Shown here piece after piece: positions 1 to 7,217 of a stretch of DNA of 10,110 nucleotides (position 1 is its first letter; each line of letters opens with the position of its first letter). Under the pieces are notes generated by a model. That model ran no database searches. It was not told the DNA's origin and saw only the letters and a list, made by a program, of their open reading frames with translations. This DNA comes from an uncultured Hyphomicrobiales bacterium (GTDB taxonomy: Bacteria > Pseudomonadota > Alphaproteobacteria > Rhizobiales > CAJQND01), in assembly GCA_905479595.1 (NCBI GenBank), contig CAJQND010000131.1:1-10110 (forward strand). Reading direction: 5' to 3'. The translations under genes were made by a program, and so were the position numbers.

Positions 1-229
1 CCAGCAGTTCCAGCCCGCTGGGGGTGAGTGTCAGCGCCCGCCCGAGCCGGTCAAACAGCGCGACCCCCAACTCCTGTTCCAGCGCACTCACCTGCCGACC
101 AAGTGTTGGCTGTGCGAGGCCAAGGGCGCGGGCAGCAGCCGACAATGACCCCTCTTCGGCGGTGACAAGAAACGCACGGGCACGGTTCCAGTCAAAATTG
201 ACAGATCTCCAATCCATGCAAATATGCAT
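1..229 (-). CDS. LysR-type transcriptional regulator, N-terminal part (runs off left edge)
   Basis: This is the first ~76 residues of a LysR-family DNA-binding regulator; the effector-binding domain lies outside the window. The N-terminal winged helix-turn-helix is clear: a WNRARAFLVTAEEGSLSAAA stretch, then ALGLAQPTLGRQVSALE as the recognition-helix region, then LGVALFDRLGRALTLTPSG. This is the classic LysR pattern. I prefer the ATG at 229 over the one at 217 because GGAA sits about 8 bases upstream of it, while 217 has no ribosome binding site. It is divergent from the oxidoreductase at 320, the usual arrangement for a LysR protein and its target, so it probably regulates that gene and itself. 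Its G+C content (about 68%) is far above that of the oxidoreductase. The family call is firm; the target and inducer are unknown. Confidence 0.9.
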   Translation of the reverse strand, partial: MHICMDWRSVNFDWNRARAFLVTAEEGSLSAAARALGLAQPTLGRQVSALEQELGVALFDRLGRALTLTPSGLELL

Positions 230-277
230 ATCATAGTTCCATAATTAGTCAATTTCCTTCCTATTTATGCATAAGTA
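216..277. promoter_or_regulatory. Putative LysR operator pair (two TATGCATA palindromes)
   Basis: The gap between the divergent LysR and oxidoreductase genes contains two related dyads. The first is ATGCA-AATA-TGCAT at 216-229, which covers the regulator's own start codon. The second is TTATGCATAA at 265-274, extendable to an imperfect 16-bp dyad at 262-277. Both contain the 8-mer TATGCATA (223-230 and 266-273), 43 bases apart, close to four helical turns. LysR proteins typically bind two dyads on one DNA face as tetramers. That this is the binding site is inference. Confidence 0.45.
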
Positions 278-319
278 TTTTGACCTAACACAATCCATTT
301 AAAGCATTGGAGAATAAAC

Positions 320-1309
320 ATGCTTGCTGCCGTGACCACAAAGTACGGGCCACCAAACGTTCTGAAATTAATGGAACTCTCTTGTCCAAAGCCCAAACCA
401 AATGAAGTTGTTATTCAGGTGCGCGCATCAAGTGTGACCGCTGCTGATACGCTCATGCGAAGCGGCACACCATACTTTGGAAGGTTGTTTCTTGGTATTC
501 TCAAACCAAAGAAAAGCGTTTCAGGCACGGGTTTTGCGGGAAAAATTGAAGCTATAGGCTCCAAGGTCAGCGCATTTAAAATTGGAGACAGCGTTTTTGG
601 TGAAACGGTTTTCGGCTTTGGTTCGAATGCTGAATTTACCTGTGTCCCGCAAGACGGTTTGATAATGAAGATGCCTGAACACCTGTCATTCAATGCCGCA
701 GCCACGATCTGCGACGGGCCTCTCACATCCATGAACTTCCTAAAACGATTGGTGGATATCAAGGCAGGTCAACGTGTGTTGATCAATGGAGCTTCCGGAA
801 GTCTTGGGACCGCGGCTGTCCAACTTGCAAAGTATTATGGAGCCCACGTAACGGGCGTCTGCAGTTTATCCAATGACAGCTTGGTCAGATCACTTGGCGC
901 AGATCAAGTCATCGACTATGCGAAAGTTGATTTTACAAAGACTAACTTAGTCTGGGATATTATCTACGATACTGTCGGAAAAAGTTCGTTCTCAATGTGC
1001 AAGTCTGCTCTCACCCCCAACGGAATTTATCTGTCGCCGGTCCTTGATGGAACTCTCTGTTCAATGTTTTGGACATCGATGTTTGGCAAGAAGAAGGCCA
1101 AATTCTCTGCCACCGGTGTTTTACCAAAGGCGGTTCTCAAGCAGTTACTTTTTGAAGTCAGAAATTTAATAAAAACTGGAAAATTAGATATCGTAATTGA
1201 CAGGCGCTATCGGCTTGATCGAATTGTAGAGGCGCATCAATATGTTGAAGGTGGGCACAAAAAGGGAAACGTAGTGCTTGAGGGTTATGTACCAGATCAA
1301 AATTACTAG
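320..1309 (+). CDS. MDR-superfamily NAD(P)-dependent oxidoreductase (quinone reductase-like)
   Basis: A 329-aa medium-chain dehydrogenase/reductase. The N-terminal GroES-like domain (~1-125) starts MLAAVTTKYGPPNVLKL and has the typical VIQVRASSVTAAD segment. The Rossmann domain carries the nucleotide-binding loop NGASGSLGTAAVQLAKYYGA (~156-175). There is no structural-zinc cysteine cluster and no catalytic Cys/His zinc set, so it belongs with the zinc-independent quinone oxidoreductase or enoyl-reductase-like branch. It probably reduces a quinone, enone or related electrophile with NAD(P)H in the cytoplasm. Length is normal. The start is supported by GGAG seven bases upstream of the ATG. The gene is AT-richer than the regulator. 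Its stop codon lies at the edge of an IS6 relic, so its last residues may have been altered by the insertion. Substrate unknown. Confidence 0.9.
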   Translation: MLAAVTTKYGPPNVLKLMELSCPKPKPNEVVIQVRASSVTAADTLMRSGTPYFGRLFLGILKPKKSVSGTGFAGKIEAIGSKVSAFKIGDSVFGETVFGFGSNAEFTCVPQDGLIMKMPEHLSFNAAATICDGPLTSMNFLKRLVDIKAGQRVLINGASGSLGTAAVQLAKYYGAHVTGVCSLSNDSLVRSLGADQVIDYAKVDFTKTNLVWDIIYDTVGKSSFSMCKSALTPNGIYLSPVLDGTLCSMFWTSMFGKKKAKFSATGVLPKAVLKQLLFEVRNLIKTGKLDIVIDRRYRLDRIVEAHQYVEGGHKKGNVVLEGYVPDQNY

Positions 1310-1473
1310 CAGTGTCAGATTAAGCTAACAAAGCCATAGATATGAGTTGAAGAATGAATTGATGCAAAAAGCCTCAGGAGTCGTTTTAAGATAGCGGAAA
1401 GGGCTTGGTTTGGACATTCGGCAGGCCAGGATACCGCTGTCCCAATCGCACCAAAGTTTTCTCTGACAGTACC
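1308..1473 (-). mobile_element. Relic of an IS6-family insertion sequence, internally deleted
   Basis: On the minus strand an end-like sequence GGTACTGTCAGAGAAAACTT begins at 1473. On the plus strand a related sequence, AGCAGTGTCAGATTAAGCTA, begins at 1308; 13 of 20 positions match, including a shared TGTCAGA core, as expected for terminal inverted repeats. Inside, 56 bases from the first end, is an ATG followed by the N-terminus of an IS6-type transposase. A full IS6 element is about 0.8 kb; this one is ~166 bp, so most of the transposase is gone. No 8-bp target duplication is visible (AAATTACT on the left, TTGAGCGA on the right), so the original insertion has been rearranged. The family call rests on recognising the transposase start. 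Confidence 0.65.
1373..1417 (-). pseudogene. IS6-type transposase, N-terminal remnant (~15 codons)
   Basis: Starting at the ATG at 1417 on the minus strand, the translation reads MSKPSPFRYLKTTPE. From memory this matches the conserved beginning of alphaproteobacterial IS6-family transposases, which start MSKPSPFRYFKTSPE and continue into a helix-turn-helix region and a DDE catalytic domain. Here the similarity stops after the PE pair and the frame closes about 17 codons later, near the other inverted repeat. No DDE residues remain, so the gene cannot encode a working transposase. Confidence 0.65.
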
Positions 1474-1532
1474 TTGAGCGAAGTTGTCCGGCTCGATGGA
1501 GACTTTTCATTCGATTATATTGGCGCCAACTC

Positions 1533-2177
1533 TCATCCAACGAAAGCAATGTAGGGCAAAATTCCAACTCCGACATTGAATACAAAACTAAAAATCGGCA
1601 CCCCGGCAATCGATAGAATTATCAAACCCAGAAACAGATAGGATCCGTATCGCGCATTCAGCAGCTGATATTGCGAAGCGAGTTTGCGCGGCAGAAAGTA
1701 AGGTAAGATATAATGACCATCCAGCGGGCCAAGAGGGATTAGATTAAACACAAGGAGCACAAGGTTTACGACAACCACAATATTGAAAATTTGCCGCACA
1801 CTGGGATCTGAGAAAATTGGCCAACCAGATTGCACGCCATAGAGGAAGATATTGTAGCTAACAATTGCTATAACTAGATTGGCCAATGGGCCTGCTGCTG
1901 CGACAACCAATTGTGCCCAGAACGAGTTATAGTTTCGCGGATTGGTTGGTACTGGTTTGGCGTATCCAAACCCTATCATCATAACCATCAACAATCCCAT
2001 TACATCGATATGGGCAATAGGATTAATCGTTAACCGACCTTCTCGCTCCGCTGTGTCATCGCCAAATCGTTTTGCTGCAAAAGCATGACCGAATTCATGA
2101 AAGCTGAGCGACATAATCAAGGCGGCCAGAATTGTGATGAACGTCAGGTATTCGCCTTGAACTAAAAATCTTATCAA
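1533..2177 (-). CDS. Site-2 protease family intramembrane metalloprotease (peptidase M50)
   Basis: A 214-aa polytopic membrane protein. The zinc motif HEFGH (H27, E28, H31) lies at the end of the first hydrophobic segment. The second conserved motif, NLIPLGPLDG (145-154), supplies the third ligand D153. The GRLTINPIAHIDVMG stretch (48-61) and AAAGPLANL (93-101) are typical of the short M50 group without PDZ domains. About five or six membrane segments can be seen. Such enzymes cut substrates inside the inner membrane; the substrate here is unknown. The start is TTG at 2177, with AGGGG seven bases upstream; the next in-frame ATG (residue 22) would remove the first membrane helix. It is bracketed by IS6 footprints (1308-1473 and 2205-2220). 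The catalytic set is complete. Confidence 0.9.
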   Translation of the reverse strand: MIRFLVQGEYLTFITILAALIMSLSFHEFGHAFAAKRFGDDTAEREGRLTINPIAHIDVMGLLMVMMIGFGYAKPVPTNPRNYNSFWAQLVVAAAGPLANLVIAIVSYNIFLYGVQSGWPIFSDPSVRQIFNIVVVVNLVLLVFNLIPLGPLDGHYILPYFLPRKLASQYQLLNARYGSYLFLGLIILSIAGVPIFSFVFNVGVGILPYIAFVG

Positions 2178-2204
2178 AATTTATCCCCTACTAGGCTTTC
2201 CCAG

Positions 2205-2220
2205 AGCATTGTCAGATTAA
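2205..2220 (+). repeat. Orphan IS6-type terminal repeat
   Basis: AGCATTGTCAGATTAA at 2205-2220 matches 15 of 16 bases of AGCAGTGTCAGATTAA at 1308-1323, the left end of the IS6 relic, in the same orientation. Beyond position 2220 the two sequences diverge, and I find no transposase-coding similarity in the following ~220 bases. It is best read as the end of a second, mostly erased copy of the same element type, placed 28 bases before the start codon of the protease gene. Confidence 0.5.
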
Positions 2221-2444
2221 CTGGTATGGCCCAACTTTTGCGATCTACCAACAGCCGAAACCTCTGAAATTACGTGTAGCAACAACAGTTAGTTTCCATA
2301 ACGCCTCACGGCAAACATGTGTGTGATTCAAAACGAAACCAAATTCTACTAAAAGTGCGCTATAGAAATCACGAGTTTTCAACAGCAACAACCCAGAACG
2401 GAAATAACAGCTAAATTACAAGTTCTAACTCTGCTCGAAAGAGT
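2221..2444. other. Non-coding AT-rich gap between cyclase gene and IS end
   Basis: Between the 3' end of the cyclase gene and the orphan IS end there is no open frame with coding character and no RNA gene that I can recognise. A 5-bp hairpin just after the cyclase stop (arms 2428-2432 and 2440-2444) lacks a following U-run, so it is a poor terminator. The promoter of the protease gene should lie at the left end of this stretch or across the IS end, but no convincing -35/-10 pair stands out. Confidence 0.5.
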
Positions 2445-5400
2445 CTAGTCGAGAAAGGCCGCACGTGTTTTCCGTAAATCAGCAACCTTAAGCGTTTGCA
2501 ACATCTGCTCACCTGCCAAGATCAATTGATCAAGTTCGGAAATGACTTCACTCGACTTATCCCCCCGGCCAGCCCGGGCCAGGACCTGCCCGCGTTGCGC
2601 GCAAAATTCAATCAAATGCAGTTTTTCCTTTGGATTAAACGCCGCAAGCTCATTAGCGTGATGGTAGGCCGCGTCATATTCTCCGGCATTCAAACATGCA
2701 TCGATGGCAAAAATCCTGAAATATGGATAATTGTGACTGACTGAGCCAGCCGCAAGAAGGGCTTCCGCCTCGGCAATTGCTGCGTGCCGTTCGGCTTCAT
2801 TGTCGATGACAAGGGCAAAACCTCCCAGAACCTTGGGTCCGACAAATGACATGCCAACATCACGGCAATGTGCCAGGGCAACGCGCACATTTTTTAATGC
2901 TGTTTTGCGTTCTCCCTGGAGAAAGTCCAACTCAACGATATAGGTTTCTTGCATCGCCTCAAAGCGTCCCGCGCCGAGCTGTTGCGCGAGTCCAAGGGCC
3001 TGGTTGGCATGCATTCGTGCAGGGACAAATTCTGCCTGAGCCTTGTACAGTTCAAAAGCTGCATTGTGGGCAAGCATTTCGGCGCGACCATGGCCGATGC
3101 GTGTTGCGTTTTCCACTGCCTCAAGCGTCGCATTCAGCGCCCTTTGAGTATCGCCACACCACATCAAGGTGAATGCCATCATTGGTTGATTGGCAACCTC
3201 AATTCGACCGAAACCATTTTCACGGCTGATCTCAACGCATTCGGTGAAACGTTCAGAAGCGCGTCGATAATGGCCTCTTAAATATTCCCCATCCGCCAGT
3301 CCGCCAAGAGCAGCAGCTTCCAGTTCTGCCGAACCAGCCTCGCGTGCAAGCTTCAACGCGCTAGCGTGTTCGCGCAGGCACGTCTCGGTATCGCCCTGTG
3401 GGAACGCGATATTGCCGCGTAGATAACAAGCTCGCGACTGCTCGCCCAACAGGCCAAGCCGGATTCCTGCGGCCTGGGCGGCATCAAGATCAGCCAGCGC
3501 CCCGGCCAGATCCTCAGTGATGCGTTTCACGCTCGCCAGTCCAAGTAAAGCACGACATCGAGCGGTATCATCTTCAGTAATCTCGAGAGCTGCTGTAAAA
3601 GCTGCACGCGCCTCCTCAAGTGCGCCGACATTATGCTGGGCCTCACCCAGCGATAGCGCCAGTTCTACTCTATCGCTTGTTTGATCCGCTATTTGACTAC
3701 CTTTGTTCAGCAGGGTGATTGCTTGATCATAGCGATACTCAGCCAGTTCAGATCGTGCTGCGTCAAGATATGCATGCGCAGCGCGTGGGTCCGAGGCCAT
3801 AGACAGATGCTCAGCACGCAGCGCCAAATCATTGTTGGCAAACCAATCTGCCGCTTTTAGGTGCAGTTGGTTGCGTTCCGCGGTCAATATCGAACCGTAG
3901 ACCCCGTCTCGAATCAGCGCATGAGCGAAGAGGAAATCATCTCCTTCCGTGCGGATCATTTGATGGTTGAGCAATTGTGCACAGTCATAATTTGGCGAAG
4001 CAAGAAGGTTTCGCAACGCCGTCAACGCGAAACGCTGTCCAAAGACCGATGCGGCTTGTATGGCCTGACTGTCCATCGGGTCAAGGCGGTCCATCCGCGC
4101 CAATACCAGACTTTGGATGGAACCGGGAACAGCGTCGGAAGCACTTTCAGTGGCATTTTGCAGCAATTGTTCCAGAAATAACGGGTTCCCGCCAGCACGC
4201 TCTAAACACTTGGCTAGTCGTTCCTGATTGGCGTCTACAAAACCTGCCGCCATTTCTTGGGCCTCACTGGCGCGAAGCACCCCAAGATTTATGATGCTCA
4301 CCGGCTGTTCTTGAGCGAGAGAACGCCATGGACCCTCAAGCGGATCACCCTCTGGACGGGTCGTTGCCACCAGCACCACCGGACATTCCCTGGCAACAGC
4401 CATGATTGAGGCGAGGACATCAAGTGTTTGCGCATCGGCCCAATGCAAATCTTCGATAAGAATCATTTGCGGCTGGGTTCTGCTCGCCCAAGCGGCCAAT
4501 CCAGCAATCAGCTTGCGTCTGCCAGAGCGGCGGGTCGCGGCATCCATTGCTTCGAAGAGATGGCGTAAATTTTCTGGTTGCGGAAGGTCTGCTAGATCAT
4601 TCAAAAACACCCGGTCAGCTTCGCTAAATGCACCTGAGTCAAAGGCGTCATCGCAAGCCTGCAGGCGCTGAGCCTCACTACTTGATCCTGATAAACCCAA
4701 AAGACTTCGTACCAACGCATGAATTGCGTCCTGTTCCTTACGCGACCCAAAATCAAGGATCAGGCAACGATGCAATGCAAAATTTGCAGTTTGTGCTGTA
4801 TTTAGCGCTTCTTCAGCCAGTCTGGTTTTGCCGATGCCCGCCGCCCCACGCAGCAAGATTGTCTGGCCTTCGCCTGTCGCGGCGGCCTGCTCAATGAGGG
4901 CACTGCACTGGCTTAACTCGCTGCGCCGTCCGACAAATATTGTGCCACGCCCGTGATCTATGGCCTCAACATTGCCTTCAATGCGCCAGACCGCAACCGG
5001 TTGTTCAATCCCCTTAAGGTGCTGACGACCAAGCTGTGTTGCTGCAAATAACCCGGACGTGCGCTGTTGCACGGTTTCTGATGCCAGCGTCTGTCCAGGC
5101 TTTGCCAAGCCTTCCAAACGGGCTGCAAGGTTCACAGAATCGCCAGTTACCGTATATTCTCGGTGGCTTTCGCTGCCGGTGCTACTGGCCACGACCTGAC
5201 CGCTGGCAATGCCAATATGCAAGCGAAGTACAACACCGGCCTCCAACTCTATCCCGGCGGCGGCTTCGTGAATAGCCAATGCCGCGCGTACCGCACGCTC
5301 GGGGTCATTGTCATGGGCCACGGGTGCCCCAAAAACGGCCATGACATTGTCGCCGATATGCTTGTCAATCGAACCTCCAAATTCTTCAACGATACGATCC

Positions 5401-5747
5401 GCGAGCTCGAAATACCGGTTCAGCACATCATGCGTCGCCTCAGCGCCAAGGCGTGCAGATATGGAGGTAAAATCAGCTATATCGGCGAACAGCACGGTAA
5501 CTTGGCGACGTTCTCCAGCAGCGGCAGATATAGGTTGTCCACCCGTCGGTTGGGGTTCTTGCTCTGATGTGCTTGCTATAGCCTTCAACAGCTTTTTGCG
5601 CGACCCAAGCGGCATCCCCAAGTCTTTCAGGTCATCATTGGTCAGGTCAAAAAGAACTTCGCCATCTATTTCATTTTCTTCAAACAACTCGGCATATTGT
5701 TTGAACCCGTGTTCTCGCAACCAGTCTTGGACATTGATCATCTTCAT
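2445..5747 (-). CDS. SAM / class III adenylate cyclase / AAA-type ATPase / TPR regulator
   Basis: A very large (~1100 aa) soluble signalling protein. Residue numbers count from a GTG at 5759. Order: SAM domain (~8-63, MINVQDWLREHGFKQYAELF); class III nucleotide cyclase domain (~84-262); ATPase (~275-500) with Walker A GAAGIGKT (305-312) and Walker B MILIEDLHWAD (432-442); TPR-rich C-terminus (~640-1090). The cyclase site appears complete: metal-binding D93 and D137, adenine-selecting K133 in the DKHIGD motif, and transition-state N210 and R214 in VTGDSVNLAARLEG. It should therefore make cAMP, with the ATPase/TPR part sensing a partner or ligand. The ATG at 5747 is my choice of start: it keeps the SAM domain and has GGTG nine bases upstream. 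The GTG at 5759 and the ATG at 5741 are alternatives. It is divergent from the MFS gene. Confidence 0.92.
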   Translation of the reverse strand: MKMINVQDWLREHGFKQYAELFEENEIDGEVLFDLTNDDLKDLGMPLGSRKKLLKAIASTSEQEPQPTGGQPISAAAGERRQVTVLFADIADFTSISARLGAEATHDVLNRYFELADRIVEEFGGSIDKHIGDNVMAVFGAPVAHDNDPERAVRAALAIHEAAAGIELEAGVVLRLHIGIASGQVVASSTGSESHREYTVTGDSVNLAARLEGLAKPGQTLASETVQQRTSGLFAATQLGRQHLKGIEQPVAVWRIEGNVEAIDHGRGTIFVGRRSELSQCSALIEQAAATGEGQTILLRGAAGIGKTRLAEEALNTAQTANFALHRCLILDFGSRKEQDAIHALVRSLLGLSGSSSEAQRLQACDDAFDSGAFSEADRVFLNDLADLPQPENLRHLFEAMDAATRRSGRRKLIAGLAAWASRTQPQMILIEDLHWADAQTLDVLASIMAVARECPVVLVATTRPEGDPLEGPWRSLAQEQPVSIINLGVLRASEAQEMAAGFVDANQERLAKCLERAGGNPLFLEQLLQNATESASDAVPGSIQSLVLARMDRLDPMDSQAIQAASVFGQRFALTALRNLLASPNYDCAQLLNHQMIRTEGDDFLFAHALIRDGVYGSILTAERNQLHLKAADWFANNDLALRAEHLSMASDPRAAHAYLDAARSELAEYRYDQAITLLNKGSQIADQTSDRVELALSLGEAQHNVGALEEARAAFTAALEITEDDTARCRALLGLASVKRITEDLAGALADLDAAQAAGIRLGLLGEQSRACYLRGNIAFPQGDTETCLREHASALKLAREAGSAELEAAALGGLADGEYLRGHYRRASERFTECVEISRENGFGRIEVANQPMMAFTLMWCGDTQRALNATLEAVENATRIGHGRAEMLAHNAAFELYKAQAEFVPARMHANQALGLAQQLGAGRFEAMQETYIVELDFLQGERKTALKNVRVALAHCRDVGMSFVGPKVLGGFALVIDNEAERHAAIAEAEALLAAGSVSHNYPYFRIFAIDACLNAGEYDAAYHHANELAAFNPKEKLHLIEFCAQRGQVLARAGRGDKSSEVISELDQLILAGEQMLQTLKVADLRKTRAAFLD

Positions 5748-5775
5748 TAAGTAACGCACCGTTCTTGTTCAGACA

Positions 5776-5849
5776 ACAATAACCTAGCTAGGTTGCAATG
5801 GCGCAAAACTGCTGTTTTGGATTTGCAAGAGGACGTCTGCATTGCAAAT
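5776..5849. promoter_or_regulatory. Palindrome-rich divergent promoter region between cyclase and MFS genes
   Basis: A perfect 14-bp palindrome, AACCTAGCTAGGTT, occupies 5781-5794, followed by an 8-bp inverted repeat ATTTGCAA (5821-5828) and TTGCAAAT (5842-5849) around a 13-base spacer. On the minus strand a -10-like TATTGT (5781-5776) abuts the 14-bp palindrome and would give a short leader to the cyclase ATG at 5747, so the palindrome would lie in the promoter spacer, as operators often do. No known regulator site is recognised. The rest of the gap to 6050 holds nothing else I can name; a 65-codon frame at 5793-5990 lacks coding character. Confidence 0.4.
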
Positions 5850-6050
5850 TGTCTGCGGACATCACTCAATGACCCTAGTGTTCAAAAACTCGAGAAAATG
5901 ATCTTACCGACGCGGTTTGATGTATTAACGAGCATCTCCCACATTGGTTTTGTTGATGCTGTGATATGGGCACTTTCGACTTGGCTGTGAATTCTGTTAT
6001 TCAATTCTTTGCCTCACAATCTAGACGCAACATTGCATGGAAATAATAGA

Positions 6051-7217
6051 GTGGAAATCGAAGCCTGCAGTGCAAGCGATAAAAGGGCCATTTTCGCTGT
6101 CGGTTTGCTTTGCTTCGTCTTAGGCTCGGTCCACGCATTTTCAATATTCTTGGTGCCACTAGAAACGGCCTTTAATGCGTCCCGAGCAAACGTCAGCTTG
6201 GTATACTCATTCGCGCTGATATCACTGACGATATCTGTCTTAATAGGTCCGAAATTTTTTTCACTTTGGCCCGCGAGTGCTATTTTACTTACATCTGGGC
6301 TTTCTGCTGCTACGGGGGCATTGATTGCTGCATACGCACCCAATCTTGTTGTCGTATTTATTGGCTATAGCCTTTTGTTCGGTGCTGCAAACGGTGCCGG
6401 ATACGGATTTGGATTGCAGTTTGTTGCGCAAACAAATCGGAACCGGGAAGGCATGGCCATGGGAGCCGTTACGGCTTGCTATGCAGCAGGTGCCATGTTC
6501 GCTCCGGGTCTTTTTCTGTGGGCGATCTCTTTTGGTGGTTTTAAAGTTGCCATGTTGGGGTTAACCGTTTCTTTGGTTGCCGTGGCAGTTGCAAGTGCAT
6601 TTTTGCTTCGCCACACCAAAGCTAAACTAAAAGCCCCAGTGAATTCATCTTTGAGTCAATCGGTCCCAACCAGTGAAGTTGGGCTGCTTTGGATAGGTTA
6701 CTGCACAGGTGTTTTCTCTGGCCTTATGATCATTGGCCATGCGGCTGAGATTTCCAGAATAACCGGTCTTGGGAAATTCGTCTGGGTCGCACCAACTTTC
6801 ATTGCTGGCTTCAGTTTGGTAGGAAGTCTTCTTGGTGGGTATATGACCGATCGCTTGTCTCCCAGGTTTTTGGTTGGTGGCTTATCCATGTTTGCATCTG
6901 TTGTCCTGGCAGTTTTGACATTCACCAGCTCTGGGTCGGTCGTGCTTGGTGGTTTGGCGTGCGTCGGGTTTTGTTATGGAGCGATAATTTCGGTTTATCC
7001 TTCAATGATTGCCAAGATGTTTGGAATGGCCAACAGCCCCCTTATATACGGGAGAGTATTTACCGCTTGGGGCGTCGCAGGATTAACCGCTCCCTGGTTG
7101 GCTGGAAGCCTGTTCGACGTGGTAGGTAGCTATTCTATCGCGCTGACCACAGCTGCTTTACTTAGTCTGACATCCGCGATTGCTATGCATCTATTATTTC
7201 GCAGACGAGAATTGTAA
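6051..7217 (+). CDS. MFS transporter (OFA/monocarboxylate-like)
   Basis: A ~388-aa inner-membrane transporter with about 12 hydrophobic segments in two halves, separated by a polar loop near RHTKAKLKAPVNSSLSQS. The second half carries a good MFS signature loop, GGYMTDRLSPRF, between its second and third helices; the first-half equivalent is degenerate. The segment NRNREGMAMG is also typical. The N-terminal pattern (HAFSIFLVPLETAF followed by NASRANVSLVYSFALISL) resembles the oxalate:formate antiporter and monocarboxylate group, suggesting a small organic anion as substrate, but this is a guess. I place the start at GTG 6051, with GGAA eight bases upstream; a TTG at 6009 in the same frame has no ribosome binding site and would add 14 polar residues. 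It is divergent from the cyclase gene. Confidence 0.88.
   Translation: MEIEACSASDKRAIFAVGLLCFVLGSVHAFSIFLVPLETAFNASRANVSLVYSFALISLTISVLIGPKFFSLWPASAILLTSGLSAATGALIAAYAPNLVVVFIGYSLLFGAANGAGYGFGLQFVAQTNRNREGMAMGAVTACYAAGAMFAPGLFLWAISFGGFKVAMLGLTVSLVAVAVASAFLLRHTKAKLKAPVNSSLSQSVPTSEVGLLWIGYCTGVFSGLMIIGHAAEISRITGLGKFVWVAPTFIAGFSLVGSLLGGYMTDRLSPRFLVGGLSMFASVVLAVLTFTSSGSVVLGGLACVGFCYGAIISVYPSMIAKMFGMANSPLIYGRVFTAWGVAGLTAPWLAGSLFDVVGSYSIALTTAALLSLTSAIAMHLLFRRREL

Noticed and set aside
280..307. TTGACC with a weak AAGCAT as a sigma-70 promoter for the oxidoreductase
   Set aside because: The -10 matches only three of six positions, and the start of transcription would fall almost on the start codon.
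1325..1609. 94-codon minus-strand open frame overlapping the protease 3' end
   Set aside because: The middle part is the IS6 transposase start at 1417; the rest is read-through of IS-end sequence and an out-of-frame part of the protease gene, so it is not a gene of its own.
5793..5990. 65-codon plus-strand frame upstream of the MFS gene
   Set aside because: It starts with TTG inside the palindrome, has no ribosome binding site, and its translation has no recognisable family features.
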